Below are positions 1-11,566 of a stretch of DNA of 64,000 nucleotides, one piece after another. Under the pieces are notes generated by a model. It searched no databases. It saw only the letters and a list, made by a program, of their open reading frames with translations, and was not told the DNA's origin. This DNA is from Trichopria drosophilae (Eukaryota > Arthropoda > Insecta > Hymenoptera > Diapriidae), in NCBI GenBank assembly GCA_030407085.1, contig CM059583.1, positions 86,222,001 to 86,286,000 on the forward strand, written 5' to 3'. The translations under genes and the position numbers were made by a program. Positions within the stretch are counted from its first letter, which is position 1, and every line of letters starts with the position of its first letter.

Positions 1-3000
1 TATTATTGTTCAAATGAAAACATAAATTACTTCGACCGCGTAGTATTACCTAATGAATGTATTTTGGGCCTCTTTTCGAGTACTAAAACTTTCAGAATTC
101 TTTTAAAGAAAAGTGCATGACCTATTTTGTATTTAAATATCTTCGCTTTTTCTTCAGTTTTTTAGTATACGCCCGTTATTTTATTTTAACAGCATATTTG
201 GGTATCGTGCACTACTGCTATGTGTAAACTCGAGTGAGATGACATCGTTTTTCCGCATTTCGCTTTGCCGAAAGAGAATTTCTCCGAATCTGGAAAGAAA
301 TATTAGAGCACACCTTTTTCGGCAGATTGATATCATCTGATTCGAAAATATCCGTGAACTTACTCATGTGTCCGGCCATGCGTAAACAATCTTTTGTACC
401 AGCAAGGACTCGCAAAAAAGGCAATTGAACAAATTATGTCATTGGCTTAAAATTTTATGTCCATGAAACGAAACTACCATTTTTCCTTCCCGGGTGTAAA
501 ATCTGGCTATAATATTTCAAAACAATTTATCGACTCTCCCAACATTTCACTAACTAACAGTTAAACAAATTGTAATTGCTTTTAAATACCTTTTGCAATT
601 CCTGTTTAGTTCTATAATAAAATAGATTATTTAATTTATATTTCAATTGTTGTAAGCAGTAAACATTTCTCGTATTTATATTTTGCATTTGATTTTCAGT
701 CATTCTTGGACGTTAACAGATTCGAGTGTTTTTCCGCAAACCTACACTGATTAGGTAAATGTGATATGTGTTAAATGAAAATTAAACTAGTGTTGGCGTG
801 GTACCTCGCTCGCTCAGAAACAACGAGTCGGCTATTCCTTAAGTCTCGTTCGTTTACTAACAGCTTTCAGTTATATTATAAAATTATACCGATATTTGTT
901 TATGGCCGGAAAGAAAAATAAGGAAGGGGGGGGGGGGGTGCATTAGAACAATATAGTATTCCTTAAATTTATAAAAATGAAACTGATTTACACCTCTGAC
1001 TAATCGCTTGTGTCGAAGAAAAATTGAAAATAAGCTTCATCAAAACTTCAACTTCGAATAATCCTGTAAAATACTTACATAGAGCACTTGAATTATAATA
1101 TACATACTATTCAATGGATCTTAAATGTTTACTATGTTTTAAACATTTGCACTGGCAGTGCGCATGCGTTATCTCCTCTCGCGGTCACTAATCGGCTGTC
1201 AATTTTAGAATGTCGTGAAATACAACATTGTCCTGAATATTTTATTCATTTACTCATTGTCGTCGATACGAAAATATTCAGAAAAATGCAATCCGTAGAA
1301 AAAGGTGTTTTCACGATTTTTTTAAATACCGAATATACGGATTATCTCCAAAATCTATTAAGATGTAAATCAGGCCCTGTCAAGTTCATAAATCCGTTGT
1401 ATGGTTGGCGAGATATGGTGTGCGAAATAAATCACATAAACGGTCAGACCCACGGACGGACGGACGGACGGACGGACGGACGTACGTACAAGATTAAGGG
1501 CACACAATTTTGTTATTTCATTTTTTAGTTGTTGACTTTTGATGATAAAATATATTATAATTTTTTTTGTCGAACTGATCAAATTCAATGCTTTGTCCAA
1601 ACTTACAGTCTGGGTCAAAGTAACTAGAATTTCTCGTTTTCAACTTTCGCCACTTCCAACATCATAAAAATTGTATTAGTTGTTGGAGGATTCCTTATTT
1701 TAGCTGCAAAATAAAAGTGAAGGTTAATTGTATCTTACCTAAATAATAATTCGACCATTTTTATATTTTAAAAATATTTAATCAACTCTTGCACTTGTTA
1801 ACCGTATAAAAATGGCACCATAGATTGACAAAGCTATAGTTAAAATGCAAAAAAAAAAAAATAAATTTGACTAATTTAAAATAATCAGCCTACATTTACA
1901 AAATAATATTCGGATATTTTGGTAATAAAAAATTCAATGGAAAATAAATTAAATCGAATGCAAAGAAAATAAATTCTGTGCACGACAATCAATCGTAACC
2001 TACCTGAAGTTTACTGTGGTCTCGTTATATTTACGAAAAGAAGGCAAGCGTCTCTTCTCCCATTCCCCTCACTCGCTTTATGTTATGTGAAAAAAGTAAT
2101 ATCCGACTGGCAAGTATAACTCGACGGGAACGGGCAAATATGCTGGGACGTAAATATAGCGAGACGCAATTTTACGGGGAACTACTATATTTGGTGAAGA
2201 GATTTGTACCTACGAAAAATCTACATGAGTTTCGGTAATTTAGATACGTGAGAAAATCATTTCTGGATAACTGTAAGAGAATAAATTTTTCACGGTAGAG
2301 ATTGAAAATTGTCTTGTCCAAATGAGAAAATATAATTTCACTCTAATTGTTTTCTAATAAAATGTCTAATTGGCTGATTTGGATATGAAAATGTCAATCA
2401 ACTTATTCCTAGTGTCACTGAAAAATAATTGAGCCAGAGGAAATATATTATTATAATATTTAAAATAACAATACAAAATTGTGGATAAATTTGCAATTAT
2501 TCAGTTTCTTTCGTATTGTCTGTACATTATACGCCGTTAATAACATTGTTTCGAATATTGTTTAGCCCATTTACTTTGTCTGTGAAAATCGATTTTCAAC
2601 AAATTTCAATTTCTTAGCCCAATTTCTATTTTATGACCATTACGATTACGAATTGTATTAATTTTCTAAGGTTGTAACTAAACAAAATAGCACCAATAGT
2701 TAAATCGAAAAATTAAACTTCCACGAAAGTGTTTTAAAAAATATTGATTAATTCGTTCAAACAAGAACTTTATTTTCAATCAACGGGATTGCTAATTGAG
2801 TAATTTCATCGCAATATTTACGTGATCAAAAATGATTGCACGCAGAATTTCTTTCTTCGAAAGGTACATTACACTTTCAGGTTAATTTTTAAATAACTGA
2901 TTGCTTAACGAGTTATTGCATTATTAGTTCGAAAAATAGCCAATTTTTTATTTTTACAATGTCCTCAAAATGGCCTCAAAATTTTTTTATATTATACACG

Positions 3001-3059
3001 TTACAAAAATCAGGTAAGTGAAATGGCTAGAATGTGTGTTAGTGGGCAACCCCACTTGT
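1..3059. other. AT-rich noncoding stretch
   Basis: No coding sequence is convincing here: open frames are short, unrelated in frame and rich in homopolymers. A G-run lies near 925-938 and a short tetranucleotide repeat near 1453. I see no terminal repeats and no recognisable transposon protein. Confidence 0.6.
1453..1482. repeat. (GGAC)n microsatellite
   Basis: About seven tandem GGAC units followed by two CGTA units. Frames through it on both strands give artefactual repeat peptides (GRTD-type, or RPSV-type on the minus strand), so the two open frames covering it are not genes. Confidence 0.9.
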
Positions 3060-3300
3060 GGGTTGTTTCGAACGCTGATTACTAACTTTTAATTACATAA
3101 ACGAAATTCAAAGTAGCGGTTCCAATGTGGCGTAGAAAATATTTAAAATCATAGGATACATTCGAAAGTCTATACTCCACCATTTTTTCAGTCGTTGATA
3201 ACGAATTTATAATCAGATCACAACGGTTCAAAATCACGGTTCCAATATGCCGACGAAGTGTTTAAAATTTATTGTATTTATATGAAATTCGGTACTGTTT
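3060..3300. repeat. two degenerate units of a dispersed ~119-bp repeat
   Basis: Two units about 120 bases apart share the pattern CGGTTCCAATATG(G/C)CG, preceded by a TTCAAA tract and by an (A)CGCTGATTAC or CGTTGATAACGAAT tract. Related units recur at 24.3, 25.4-25.7, 28.6-28.9, 33.1, 33.7, 34.5-34.7 and 63.2 kb, on both strands, several of them inside other elements. Confidence 0.55.
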
Positions 3301-4071
3301 TTTTCCCAAGTTTTTCTGATATTTAGAGTATTACATTACTTAATATTCCAAATAACGTTCAAACATACCGTACTTGTTACGTAAACTGTACGGTATTAAA
3401 GACACAACAACATTCAGGTTTTCCGCGATTTAAAATCTAATACAAACTGCCGTTTAACAAAGCAAGCTGTAACAAAATAGTACGGAATCCATATCGCGGT
3501 CACATCATTTAAGTCGAGCAAAAATGCCACAGATTTGTCGAAAGTTCCGTTTAGTAATTGCGGGTTCTCAGACAATGCTAATCTGGCCGGTCGAGACGTA
3601 GAACGATTACGCAGGATGGGTGTTAAGGGGAGAAATATATGTAAAATAATTAAATTATTTTACACTTTTGACATCAATTTTGACATTTTTTTTAAATACA
3701 AAATGGCAGCGGTGCAGTCCATCCACGACGGCCTTTTTTGCGAAAGTCGTAAAACGGCTCCCATCGCCCAGCCTTTTCTATTGGTTTGGAATAAAAAAAA
3801 AATACAAAATATTTCGATTACTGATGAGTTTAGGCATAGAGTACTACCTATAAAATTTGGTACGCTTTTTTATAAAATATTCGTATTTTCGTCTATTTAT
3901 GGAAAATGTGTAATATGTTAAGTTTATTCTATGGGTAATTATGTTGACTAAAACCTCTCAATATTCAAAATTTCAGCCCGTTCGGTTAATTACGTTTTGA
4001 GCTGCAGTGGCAGTTTTTTTTGAAAACGTAGTTTTAGGACGATAAAAATATTAGTTTTTGCGACTTATCGA

Positions 4072-5167
4072 TCAATCAGCAGTTCCAAGCTGATACAATA
4101 GCCCTTCAGCTTCCTCGAAAAGCTGATTATCTTCCAGTTGTTGCTGTTTCCTGGCAATACGGGCAGCTTTTATCTCGATTTGGCTCTTCTTGTTCGGTCG
4201 TGTAACGCGAGCTTCGTCCGTCTTTTTGGCAAAATTGAGAGCTTGTTTTCTGACAATGTCCAGTTGGTTCATCAGCCTCAATATTGAATGGTAGCCTTCG
4301 TTGAATACTCCGGCTGCAATGCAGGCTGATAACTCGAAGACTTTTTGACTGGAATGGAAGTGTTTGGGGGTCAATTGCCAGATGTTGGTGTTAAAACTTT
4401 CGTTGGTGTTCTGAGTGTGAACACCCTTTGTACAAGATCTTCTCTAGATAAATTTTCAGAGATGGGTAAGAGGCGCTTTCATTTCCTGGTCAAGCAGTGG
4501 TGTTAAATTTTCGAGTCTCTGGTCTCTATTCAGAACGATTGCTTTCGGCCACTTACACCACCTGTCAGGTCCCCTCGGGCAGCATTCGTGGTTTGGCTCT
4601 TCTTTAGTTAAAAATATATGCTAAATTGTAGCCATAATTGCTTTTTCCATATTTTCAACACTCTCTGTATTTCTTTTGATGTGCACGCCTTTAAAATAGT
4701 TAGTGAGTTGCATAAATATTTTACAGGTCAACTCGTTTCTTCCGTCAAGTTTTTTTTTTCTCTTTTTGAAGATGGTTATGCATTCTCTGTTCAACGTGGC
4801 CGATACACTCACTTTTAACAACTGTCAATTCGTCACCATAAGATTTTAAATCTATAATGGCTTTGAAAGTTATAGAGTCCCCATTACCAATGTAATTGGT
4901 GTACTTGACGCCTATGTTCTCTTTCGATCTTGAAAATATCTCTTTCACCGAACCGACTTCCATCTTTCCCGCCGAGCCATCGTGATTTTTTGTACTTTCT
5001 TCTTCGTTATCTTGTAAACATGTTAGATTTTTTATACTATGCGTTTTCTTTTTCCAGGACGTACAAGCAGTTAGCGTTGTGACGTTATACCGTGATTTGA
5101 ATCTGCGTTTTTTCCCATGTCGATTTCGAGTAATATTATATTTTGTTCCTTTCGGCATTTTTATCAA
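4072..5167 (-). pseudogene. Mutator-like (MULE) transposase, decayed copy 1
   Basis: Read from 5167 down to 4072, this is a broken relative of the insect Mutator-like transposase family that also occurs at 36.5-37.9 and 41.5-45.5 kb. The upstream part (5167-4745) has the conserved block NHDGSAGKMEV, then YTNYIGNGDS (candidate catalytic Asp) and ECIGHV. The downstream part (4374-4072) has the C-terminal block with AGVFNEGY and ends LYQLGTAD. Between them (4620-4380) the frame is broken by small indels, and the N-terminal domain is missing or deleted. About 350 bases of 3' noncoding DNA beyond the stop (about 3700-4071) also match the DNA beyond copy 3 (about 41,080-41,530), so the copy includes element flank. 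Family assignment comes from recalled family patterns plus agreement between the three copies. Confidence 0.72.
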
Positions 5168-5332
5168 AACAGGGCCGCACGCGTCAAACGTTTTGGCTAT
5201 ACTGACTCAACTGATCGAGAAACGTTCGTTCGCATAACTACATATGTATGCGAAAAGTATAGTCCCAGCACCGTCTTTGAACTCTGTTATATACACCATA
5301 TATATATGTAGGAATAAACTTTTTTTCATAGT

Positions 5333-5419
5333 ATGCGTAAAGTGCGCACTTTACGCATTTTTGGCGATGCGTAAAGTTGAATTTTACGCATAGTGTGCGT
5401 AAAGTTGAACTTTACACAC
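5333..5419. promoter_or_regulatory. left-end array of three palindromic putative recombinase core sites
   Basis: Three inverted-repeat sites lie in 87 bases. Site 1 (5333-5358) is a perfect 26-base palindrome beginning ATGCGTAAAGT. Site 2 (5367-5391) has 9-base arms ATGCGTAAA and TTTACGCAT around a 7-base centre GTTGAAT. Site 3 (5393-5419) has arms GTGTGCGTAAAGTT and AACTTTACACAC. Arm length and spacer in site 2 match the usual architecture of tyrosine-recombinase crossover sites (9-13-base arms, 6-8-base spacer). Functional assignment is inference. Confidence 0.6.
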
Positions 5420-5581
5420 AGTATATGAAAATTCATAATTTTGAAAGTGGCGCGCTCCCTCGACTCTCCGTTCACTACGCCATCTGTCGGTCTATGCGTG
5501 GACTCCGATCGATTCGTACTGACGCGGCGCGGCGGTCACGCGTGGTCCGCGTGGTGGCAAAATTAATCATCGCTGATCAAC

Positions 5582-6004
5582 ATGAGCGACAATATGGAAA
5601 GTGACGAGGATTACATTCCTCCTGAAATATTGGAAGCTGCTAAAGAAGCAATAGGAGAAACACTTCCTGAAAAATCGCAATCAATCTACGAGAAAAGATT
5701 CCAAGAGTTTCTGCAATGGATGGTTGGAAAGAAAACCAAATCGTACGACGAGAAAGTGTTGTTAGCTTACTTCCGGGAATGGTCAACAAAATTAACACCA
5801 CCATCATTGTGGTCAAGATATTCCATGCTACGAACGATGCTGTATAAAGAAAAAAACTTAGATATAAAAACGTATATATCATTAAAAGCATTCATTAAAA
5901 ATAAAAACATTGGTGTCGTATTGAAGAAAGCTAAGATTTTTCAAGACACTGAAGTGAAAAATTTCCTCGACAACGCACCAGATTCGAAATATCTGGCAAC
6001 AAAG
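5582..6004 (+). CDS. Crypton tyrosine recombinase, exon 1 (N-terminal, DNA-binding part)
   Basis: Begins with an acidic MSDNMESDEDYIPPE leader and continues 141 codons to a GT splice donor at 6005 (GTACGT). The region SIYEKRFQEFLQWMVGKK followed by a short helical domain resembles the SAM-like or core-binding N-terminal domain of tyrosine recombinases and Crypton proteins (a pattern shared with the vertebrate KIAA1958/ZMYM-type domesticated Cryptons). The frame runs on past the donor for only eight codons before a stop at 6026, which supports splicing. Residues after the acidic tail are hydrophilic with no signal peptide, so a nuclear protein is expected. Confidence 0.65.
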
Positions 6005-6084
6005 GTACGTATTAATCACCACTTGTGAATTAATAAACATCAGATAGGCGACAATCGCATCTAAACATTGTGGTACATTTACAG

Positions 6085-6710
6085 GTTGGTGTGATCCTTG
6101 GCATTGCTGGTGCACTGAGACGTATTGAATTGTATAAATTAAAAATCTCAAATATGACGAACATCATTCAATACTATTATTTCATGTAATGGACACAAAA
6201 ACTCACAAGGATAGATCGTTTACAGTCGAGGGAAAATATTGTCAATTTATAAAAAATTACCTGAAACTAAGACCAACCGATGTACATGTAGACAATTTCT
6301 TTTTGAGATACGAAAATGGAAAATGTAGAAAGCAAGTAATCGGCATAAATACTATAGGCAACATGCCAATAACCGTAGCTCAGTGGTTAAACTTGCCAGA
6401 CCCAAAGTTATATACAGGTCATAGTTTCAGACGAACATCGGCAAGTATACTTGCAAACGCAGGAGCGTATATGTCAACTCTACAAAAACATGGTGGGTGG
6501 AAAAGTGCACAAGTAGCTGAGGGTTATGTAGAGCAGTCTATAAATAACAAAAGAAAAATTTCTAATACAATTATAAATTCAATCGATCAAACTGACGATC
6601 ATGATGTTCCAATGAAAGTGGCAAAAATAGTTCCGAGTTCTTCAAAATTTAACAATCAAAACAAAAACAATATAATCACTCTTAACATCAATATAAATAA
6701 TGATAATTAA
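6085..6710 (+). pseudogene. Crypton tyrosine recombinase, exon 2 with catalytic domain; one frameshift
   Basis: After a TTTACAG acceptor the frame reads VGVILGIAGALRRIELYKL, the box with the first catalytic Arg, and then hits TAA at 6187. The frame starting at 6189 resumes at once with DTKTHKDRSFTV and carries the rest: GHSFRRT (H-x-x-R, His78 and Arg81 counted from 6189), HGGW (Trp104) and EGYVEQS (Tyr113, nine residues after the Trp as in Cre-type enzymes). All expected catalytic residues (R, H, R, H/W, Y) are therefore present, but a one-base slip near 6184-6190 separates the first Arg from the others. This is either a real inactivating indel, an assembly error or a very small unusual intron. 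The tail is basic (NNKRKIS). Confidence 0.75.
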
Positions 6711-7452
6711 TAAGTTTTGTTCGTAATTCTTAAATTTTTGTTTATTATAAGTGTATTAGTTTCTCGTTATGTCAGGTTAGGACAAAAAATGAATAATCAC
6801 ATACATTAATTTTTGTAACAGATTTAAATAACGTTGACATGTTCATAAAAATACATTTAAATTGAATTTACATGGTATCACATATGTTAATCTTTTTACC
6901 CATCCCTTACTTATTTACAATATTTTTTATTGTTATATACTTAAGTTCTTAATATTTATATTTAGTGCAGTTATGTTTTCAAAAGACGAAGGAGAGGGAG
7001 AAGTAAGTATGGTTTTAAACATACTTTTTTCAGTATTTAATAAATGATCTAGACCTCAGGTGTCACGAGGAAGGGGGACAACTCATCTCTTATGAACTAA
7101 AATTATAGTGACTATTATTTATACTTTTCTGCCTTTGTTTAAAAATTAGTTTATATTGACCGATTCAAATCAAAATTGAATTATAGAAAAATTTATAATC
7201 TATATATCATTGTAATTTATTTTATTTTTTTATTTTATTTATAATCTATATATCATTATAGTTTGTTTTATTTTATCGGGGGGGCTTCGCCCGGGCGAAC
7301 CCCCCCCCCCCCTTCCGCGCACAAACCAACCGTAAGCACCTACCCATCAGGTATACACCAACCACATGCCTATAGTATAGTATGTTTATGTCCGGTGTTC
7401 GAAAACATAAGATACTCTCCTCATATCCACACTTCATCCCTCACTAAAATCG

Positions 7453-7562
7453 CACTTTACGCATGCTATAAAAAAAAATAATGTTCGATACACGAGCGTA
7501 ATCTTTACGCACCGAATGTGATCGGCGCGCTCGAGGGCCGGCGAAGCCGTTCAACTTTACGC
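7453..7562. promoter_or_regulatory. right-end cluster of recombinase-site-like motifs
   Basis: Three TTTACGC-type motifs: a half site CACTTTACGCATG (7453-7465), an imperfect palindrome GCGTAA-TCT-TTACGC (7496-7510) and a half site CAACTTTACGC (7552-7562). They mirror the motifs at the left end and support pairing of the two ends. Role inferred from symmetry only. Confidence 0.5.
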
Positions 7563-7570
7563 TCTAGTAT

Positions 7571-8279
7571 CGAAAACTACTATTCTCTCTCCCTGTCTCT
7601 CTCTCTCTCTCTCTCTCGCATGCGTGTTAATTGCAACGCCCCCCAGACCCCCCTAAAACTATCCTAACTCAACCTTGATTGAACCTAGGTTTCCCTAGGT
7701 TTTGCGACCATTTCGGTTTAGGTCCTAGAACTTTTTGGTCCCTGAACTATGCTCAATTTGATAGTTCCGGGACGGTCCCGGAAGTATGAAAATGCCTTGG
7801 AAGTATCTGTAATTTGTTATATTTGGTCCTGGAACTATGCTTTTCACATATTTATACTGTTACTTGCTATATATACATATATTATTTAACTGTGTAGGTA
7901 CGTATACGAAAGAAAAGGTTCGTACGAAGAAATTGTATTCTCGGCCGACGTTGCCAAGTCGATTTTGGACACTTGGCAACGCATAATCTGCCTGCTCGAC
8001 TCAAGCGCTTCAGGTAATATTCAGGCGTTCCACTATGCTCTCGACTATGGGCATATAATACTTTATATATGTATTATGGGTGAATAATGCTTTTAAGAGA
8101 TGATATTTTTGAATTACGAAGAAAAAAATATTATTTTTTAAAGGTTTGACACGTATTTCTCCCGTTAATGTTTCCTTTTCGGGCAAATTTCAGACTGAAC
8201 TAAGCTCTATTGGATTATACTTGTAACATAGTTGCCTATATTTATCGATCTCATGCAAATGGTAGCTGTACGCAGTTGA
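7571..8279. other. noncoding; CT microsatellite and Mutator-terminus-like segment
   Basis: A (CT)n run lies at about 7583-7617. Bases around 7999-8055 (AAGCGCTTCAGGTA, then GGCGTTCCA, then CTCGA and ATGGGC) match 45,569-45,625, just upstream of Mutator-like copy 3, so this may be a loose end of that family. No gene seen. Confidence 0.45.
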
Positions 8280-8930
8280 AATTTTATGCTGATGAAAGAA
8301 TACTGGCTACGCTTTGGATTAAGATAGACAATGCCGTCTGATGATAATTGTCTGAAAATGGGCAGCTGTGCCGAGTCTGATGGAAAGTAACGCTGAAAGT
8401 ACCAAGTCCCAATTTTCGATTGAGATATCCACCCTCAGGTCATCGTAGGCAGGGATTATTACTGAACCAGTTTCATTCAGGCTCGGTCCCCCCAGCCGAA
8501 GCGGTATCGCGCAGCCTAAGAAGACCCATGCGCGGCGAACTTGTTGCAGTTTGACGAAGGAGCCTCATCACAAAACGCAATATTCTAAGCATTGTTTCCG
8601 CAGCTATTTGGTAAAGGTCTAGCTCAAGACGTATAAGGTAGGCTGGTGTCGTCCTGGCAGCCTAAGAAATTTCATAAAAAAATCCACTTGAATAGATTCT
8701 TCGAGGTGACCGATCGCCCGGAAAGGCGAGACATACAACAAGACTGAGGTATGTGTTTACCATTTCCATTGGCTGATTTTCAAAGTTGAAATTTGTGGTG
8801 GAGGGACCTAAAGGATTACCTCTTCTAGCAACTACGATTTTTGTTTTGGATATGTTAACTGCAAGCTCATTTAAAGAGTAACGACGTTACGTAGAATACG
8901 TAGCGGACTCAGAATCTCTCCATGCAGAAT
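8280..8930 (-). pseudogene. LINE reverse-transcriptase C-terminal relic
   Basis: Minus-strand translation, with two or three stops and small indels, reads SLNELAVNISKTKIVVARRG, then FNFENQPMEMVNTYLSL. This is the usual end of an RT palm and start of the thumb in LINEs (NxxKTKxxxFxRGG, then IExVxxYxYLG). A later stretch, LRFVMRLLRQTATSSPRMGL, resembles the downstream RT-thumb region in the same families. Catalytic motifs are not preserved, and the clade cannot be assigned. Old and unlikely to be functional. Confidence 0.5.
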
Positions 8931-10125
8931 TCCCTCGGTCACCTCGACAGCCAGCGTAGTCATTTTATTAGCTAAAATTCTTGAACCATCTGTTCGACGT
9001 GTACTACCTAGACTCAGTTTTAGCATTGTTATTAATTAGGCATTGTTATGGTTTATCATATGTGGTGAAACTTTCACTTGAATACAGCGCCAAATCCACT
9101 AGATATTTTGATTACAACGGATGCATGTAATTTGAGGGTTTAAGTGTATCATTGCGGACACATCAAATCTTCTGGGGTCATCATAATTGACGTCTTCCAT
9201 ATCGGCATCGACCAATCCTTTATTGCCGACACCTTATCTGAATTCCGCTAATGACTTCCGGAGAAAGATGTTTTTACCGTCGCGGAAATCAGTCCGGATA
9301 CAATCGCGACGTCTTCGAGACACCCTTGACTCTCACTCGAAATCAGTAGGATATCATCAGTTACTTCGTGAATAAATCATTTTGGACTGGAATTTAGAAT
9401 GTAAGATCATGTAAACATGATAATGCTTATTTTAACACTAAGGAAAAATAAACTCTGAAGGTCTGCTCCGTTTACTGTACATATTTACATATAGTTAATT
9501 ATTGAAGTAAAATGGCGACAACGGAATGTAGAATGGTCCCAGAATCGGAGCGAAACGCACAAGTAAGGCATTGAATTTTGAAATAAAGGATAACTAAAGC
9601 GTTCAAAATAAAAATCTCATAGATTCAATAAAAGACTACACATCAATTACATTGTATTCTACAATATTTATACGAATGAGCTGCCGAAAATGTGAAGCAT
9701 ACGTCACAAACAAAAACTTCTCGGATATTTGGCATGAAATATATGGAGAGCTAATCTCGAAACGCCGTTGATCGATGCCACTTGAGAACTGAGAAAATAT
9801 AAAAATAGATGGCGCTAATTTTATAATATAATTAATTTTATATATGGCACTAGAGTGCAAAAATTAGTACATAGGGGAGAACTATTAAAACTGTACCATA
9901 CACGTTGTACATAATAAACCAGCAGGAATTTCACTATTTGGATAAAATGTTAAATATACGTGATATTAACAGATTATTTTTCACTCGGGAAAAAATACGA
10001 TTATTTTTTGTTATTGAATTTAAAGTTATTAAAAATAGTGATTGAAACAATTAATCAATATTATAAAGATAAGCTAATATAGAAGAGATTTAAAAACAAA
10101 ACATTTGAAATGGAGCTTAAACGTC
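8931..10125. other. unannotated noncoding stretch
   Basis: No terminal repeats, no recognisable protein and no clear inverted repeat. Short frames at 9187 and 9636 lack any family signature and are treated as chance. Confidence 0.5.
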
Positions 10126-10278
10126 TATGGGAGGAAGTCCCGCGACCACCGATAGAGCGGTATCCGATACAGTTCGTTAGGCGTGAGTCACTCTGAGGGT
10201 GGTTGTCCTTTAGGCCCGCCGGCAAGAGGCTCCGTAGCTCTTATGGGTGTTCATGGCATCAGCTCAGATCGGTGTTCC

Positions 10279-10944
10279 CTAGAGGATAACTGAGCTTACT
10301 ACCGATGATAGGAGGGACCGTCGCGGTTGCTTCGCCCCCCCCCCCCCCCATAGTGGCATGATGCTGGAGAGCGTACGGGCCACTTTGGAAGCCTTTGCGC
10401 TTGCATTCGTGAGGTGTTGTTTGAATGACAGCCGCGCATCGAGAGTGACTCCAAGATATTTAATAGCGTCCACCGTCCTGATCTGCGTATCTTCCACCGT
10501 GGAGGTGGCGTACGACCTTTTCTTCGCTCGAGAGATGAGCACCGCCTCTGTCTTCTCTGCCACCAGATTTAAACCATGCTTGCTCAACCACCTAGCTACT
10601 ACCTCGATAGCTTCATCTCCGCTAAATTGCACCTCGTCGATGGTCTTCGCGACGAATATTAGTGCATGCTCGTCTGCGAAAGCTATCATGGACACCCCGT
10701 CTGGAAATGATTGCCTAAGCAGTCCGTCATATAAGACGTTCCAGAGCAAGGGTCCCAGAACGCCTCCCGTGATGTTATATGAGTGCCTGCCGTCATCGGT
10801 GTCATAATACAGGGTCCGGTCTGTTAGGTAGCTTGAGATGGCTTCTCTTAAGTCGGACTCGGCTTGCCGCCGTTGTTCTGGAGCTGATGGTGATGGTACG
10901 AGGCGTTCCTCTTCTTCTATCCTGGCCTGTTTTGTCGCTGGCAA
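10279..10944 (-). pseudogene. LINE copy A RT palm fragment fused to gag-like leader
   Basis: An open frame of 221 residues. Residues 1-35 are a gag-type hydrophilic leader; from about residue 38 it reads SSYLTDRTLYYDT, then TGG-VLGPLLWNVLYD (RT motif B, with the PQGS part deleted), then AFADEHALIF. The last is the catalytic FADD motif changed to FADE. IKYLGVTLD and SFKQH mark the start of the thumb. Loss of the second catalytic Asp and of the PQG segment makes it inactive. Its closest relative in the window is copy B. Confidence 0.75.
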
Positions 10945-10946
10945 CT

Positions 10947-11241
10947 TCAGAACTTCAGCGAGGGCCCTTTACGCTCTGGAAGTTCTGGGGGCTTGCGGAA
11001 CAGGAGTGACGTTTGGTTCGCCACGTCCTTGCAGATAATGTACGCCTGCCAAGCCCCCGAGCTTTCTCGCGCCTTGGCGTAATGGCTGAAGGCACGCAGT
11101 GTGCCTCTGGCCATATTCTTGAGCTCCTTGTTGAGATTTTTCTTTTCCTGGATAAATTCCACAAGGAGCTGAAGTTTCCCTTGAAGGCGCTCGAAGCTTA
11201 AGCCTCGTGCGCCTTTCCTGACAGAATGTCACTTCTAACAT
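10947..11241 (-). pseudogene. LINE copy A ORF1 (gag) N-terminal remnant
   Basis: Three overlapping minus-strand frames share this region. The most protein-like reads MEFIQEKKNLNKELKNMARGTLRAFSHYAKARESS, a basic amphipathic stretch typical of the N-terminal half of R1-type gag. No zinc knuckle is present because the copy is deleted before it. Frame choice is uncertain. Confidence 0.4.
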
Positions 11242-11537
11242 TTAATGCTATTGGGCCGAGTGACCCACCCCAACAACATTGCGGTTGCCTGATAACGACG
11301 CCCGAGAGCCCGCTTGCGCAGTCGTACCCGACGCCGGTGCCGGGGATCCGACCACTGCACCGTAAGCTTTTATCTGCAGCTGATCTTCCATGGTTGGTTT
11401 ATTGTTCGGGGTTCCTTCCCCTAGCTAGTTCTTTAGTCCTCGTCGGATATTTTATTTCTCCGATACCTTTTACCAGCATTTCTCGATCCGCCACCTGGGG
11501 AGGCGCTCGTTAGAAGGAACCAGCAAGACTCCGGCGG

Positions 11538-11566
11538 GTGTGTTTGTGTGTGTGTGTTTTTTTTTT
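11538..11566. repeat. (TG)n / T-run between LINE copies A and B
   Basis: On the minus strand this reads A-run then (CA)n. It separates the 3' end of copy B from the 5' end of copy A and is either the copy B tail or a microsatellite target. Confidence 0.7.

Larger units (their letters stand above)
5329..7570 (+). mobile_element. Crypton-type tyrosine-recombinase transposon
   Basis: The hexamer TAGTAT occurs at 5329-5334 and 7565-7570 and brackets a 2.24-kb segment. The segment holds a tyrosine-recombinase gene (5582-6710) and, at both ends, clusters of a TTTACGC/GCGTAAA motif in opposite orientations. There are no long terminal inverted repeats and no DDE transposase, as expected of Cryptons, which move by site-specific recombination. 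The 3' half (6711-7450) is AT-rich noncoding and has a C-run near 7301-7312. Boundaries are inferred from the paired hexamer and the end of the motif clusters. Confidence 0.7.
10126..11530 (-). mobile_element. R1-like non-LTR retrotransposon, copy A (internally deleted)
   Basis: Minus-strand LINE copy whose 5' region (11,430-10,860, gag N-terminal and upstream) is joined directly to the RT palm (about 10,840 downwards), skipping the zinc-knuckle gag, the endonuclease and the N-terminal RT. It ends near 10,126 inside the RT thumb. A (TG)n tract lies just beyond its 5' edge. A C-run at 10,336-10,350 interrupts the thumb. Tract 10,126-10,330 aligns with 12,300-12,500 of copy B, confirming a shared family. 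Confidence 0.72.

Noticed and set aside
1088..1618. 146-residue (+) and 82-residue (-) frames
   Set aside because: Both depend on the GGAC microsatellite for length and show no domain.
7263..7481. 72-residue frame starting in the C-run near 7,300
   Set aside because: Proline tract is coded by a C homopolymer; the rest has no motif and lies in the Crypton 3' noncoding part.
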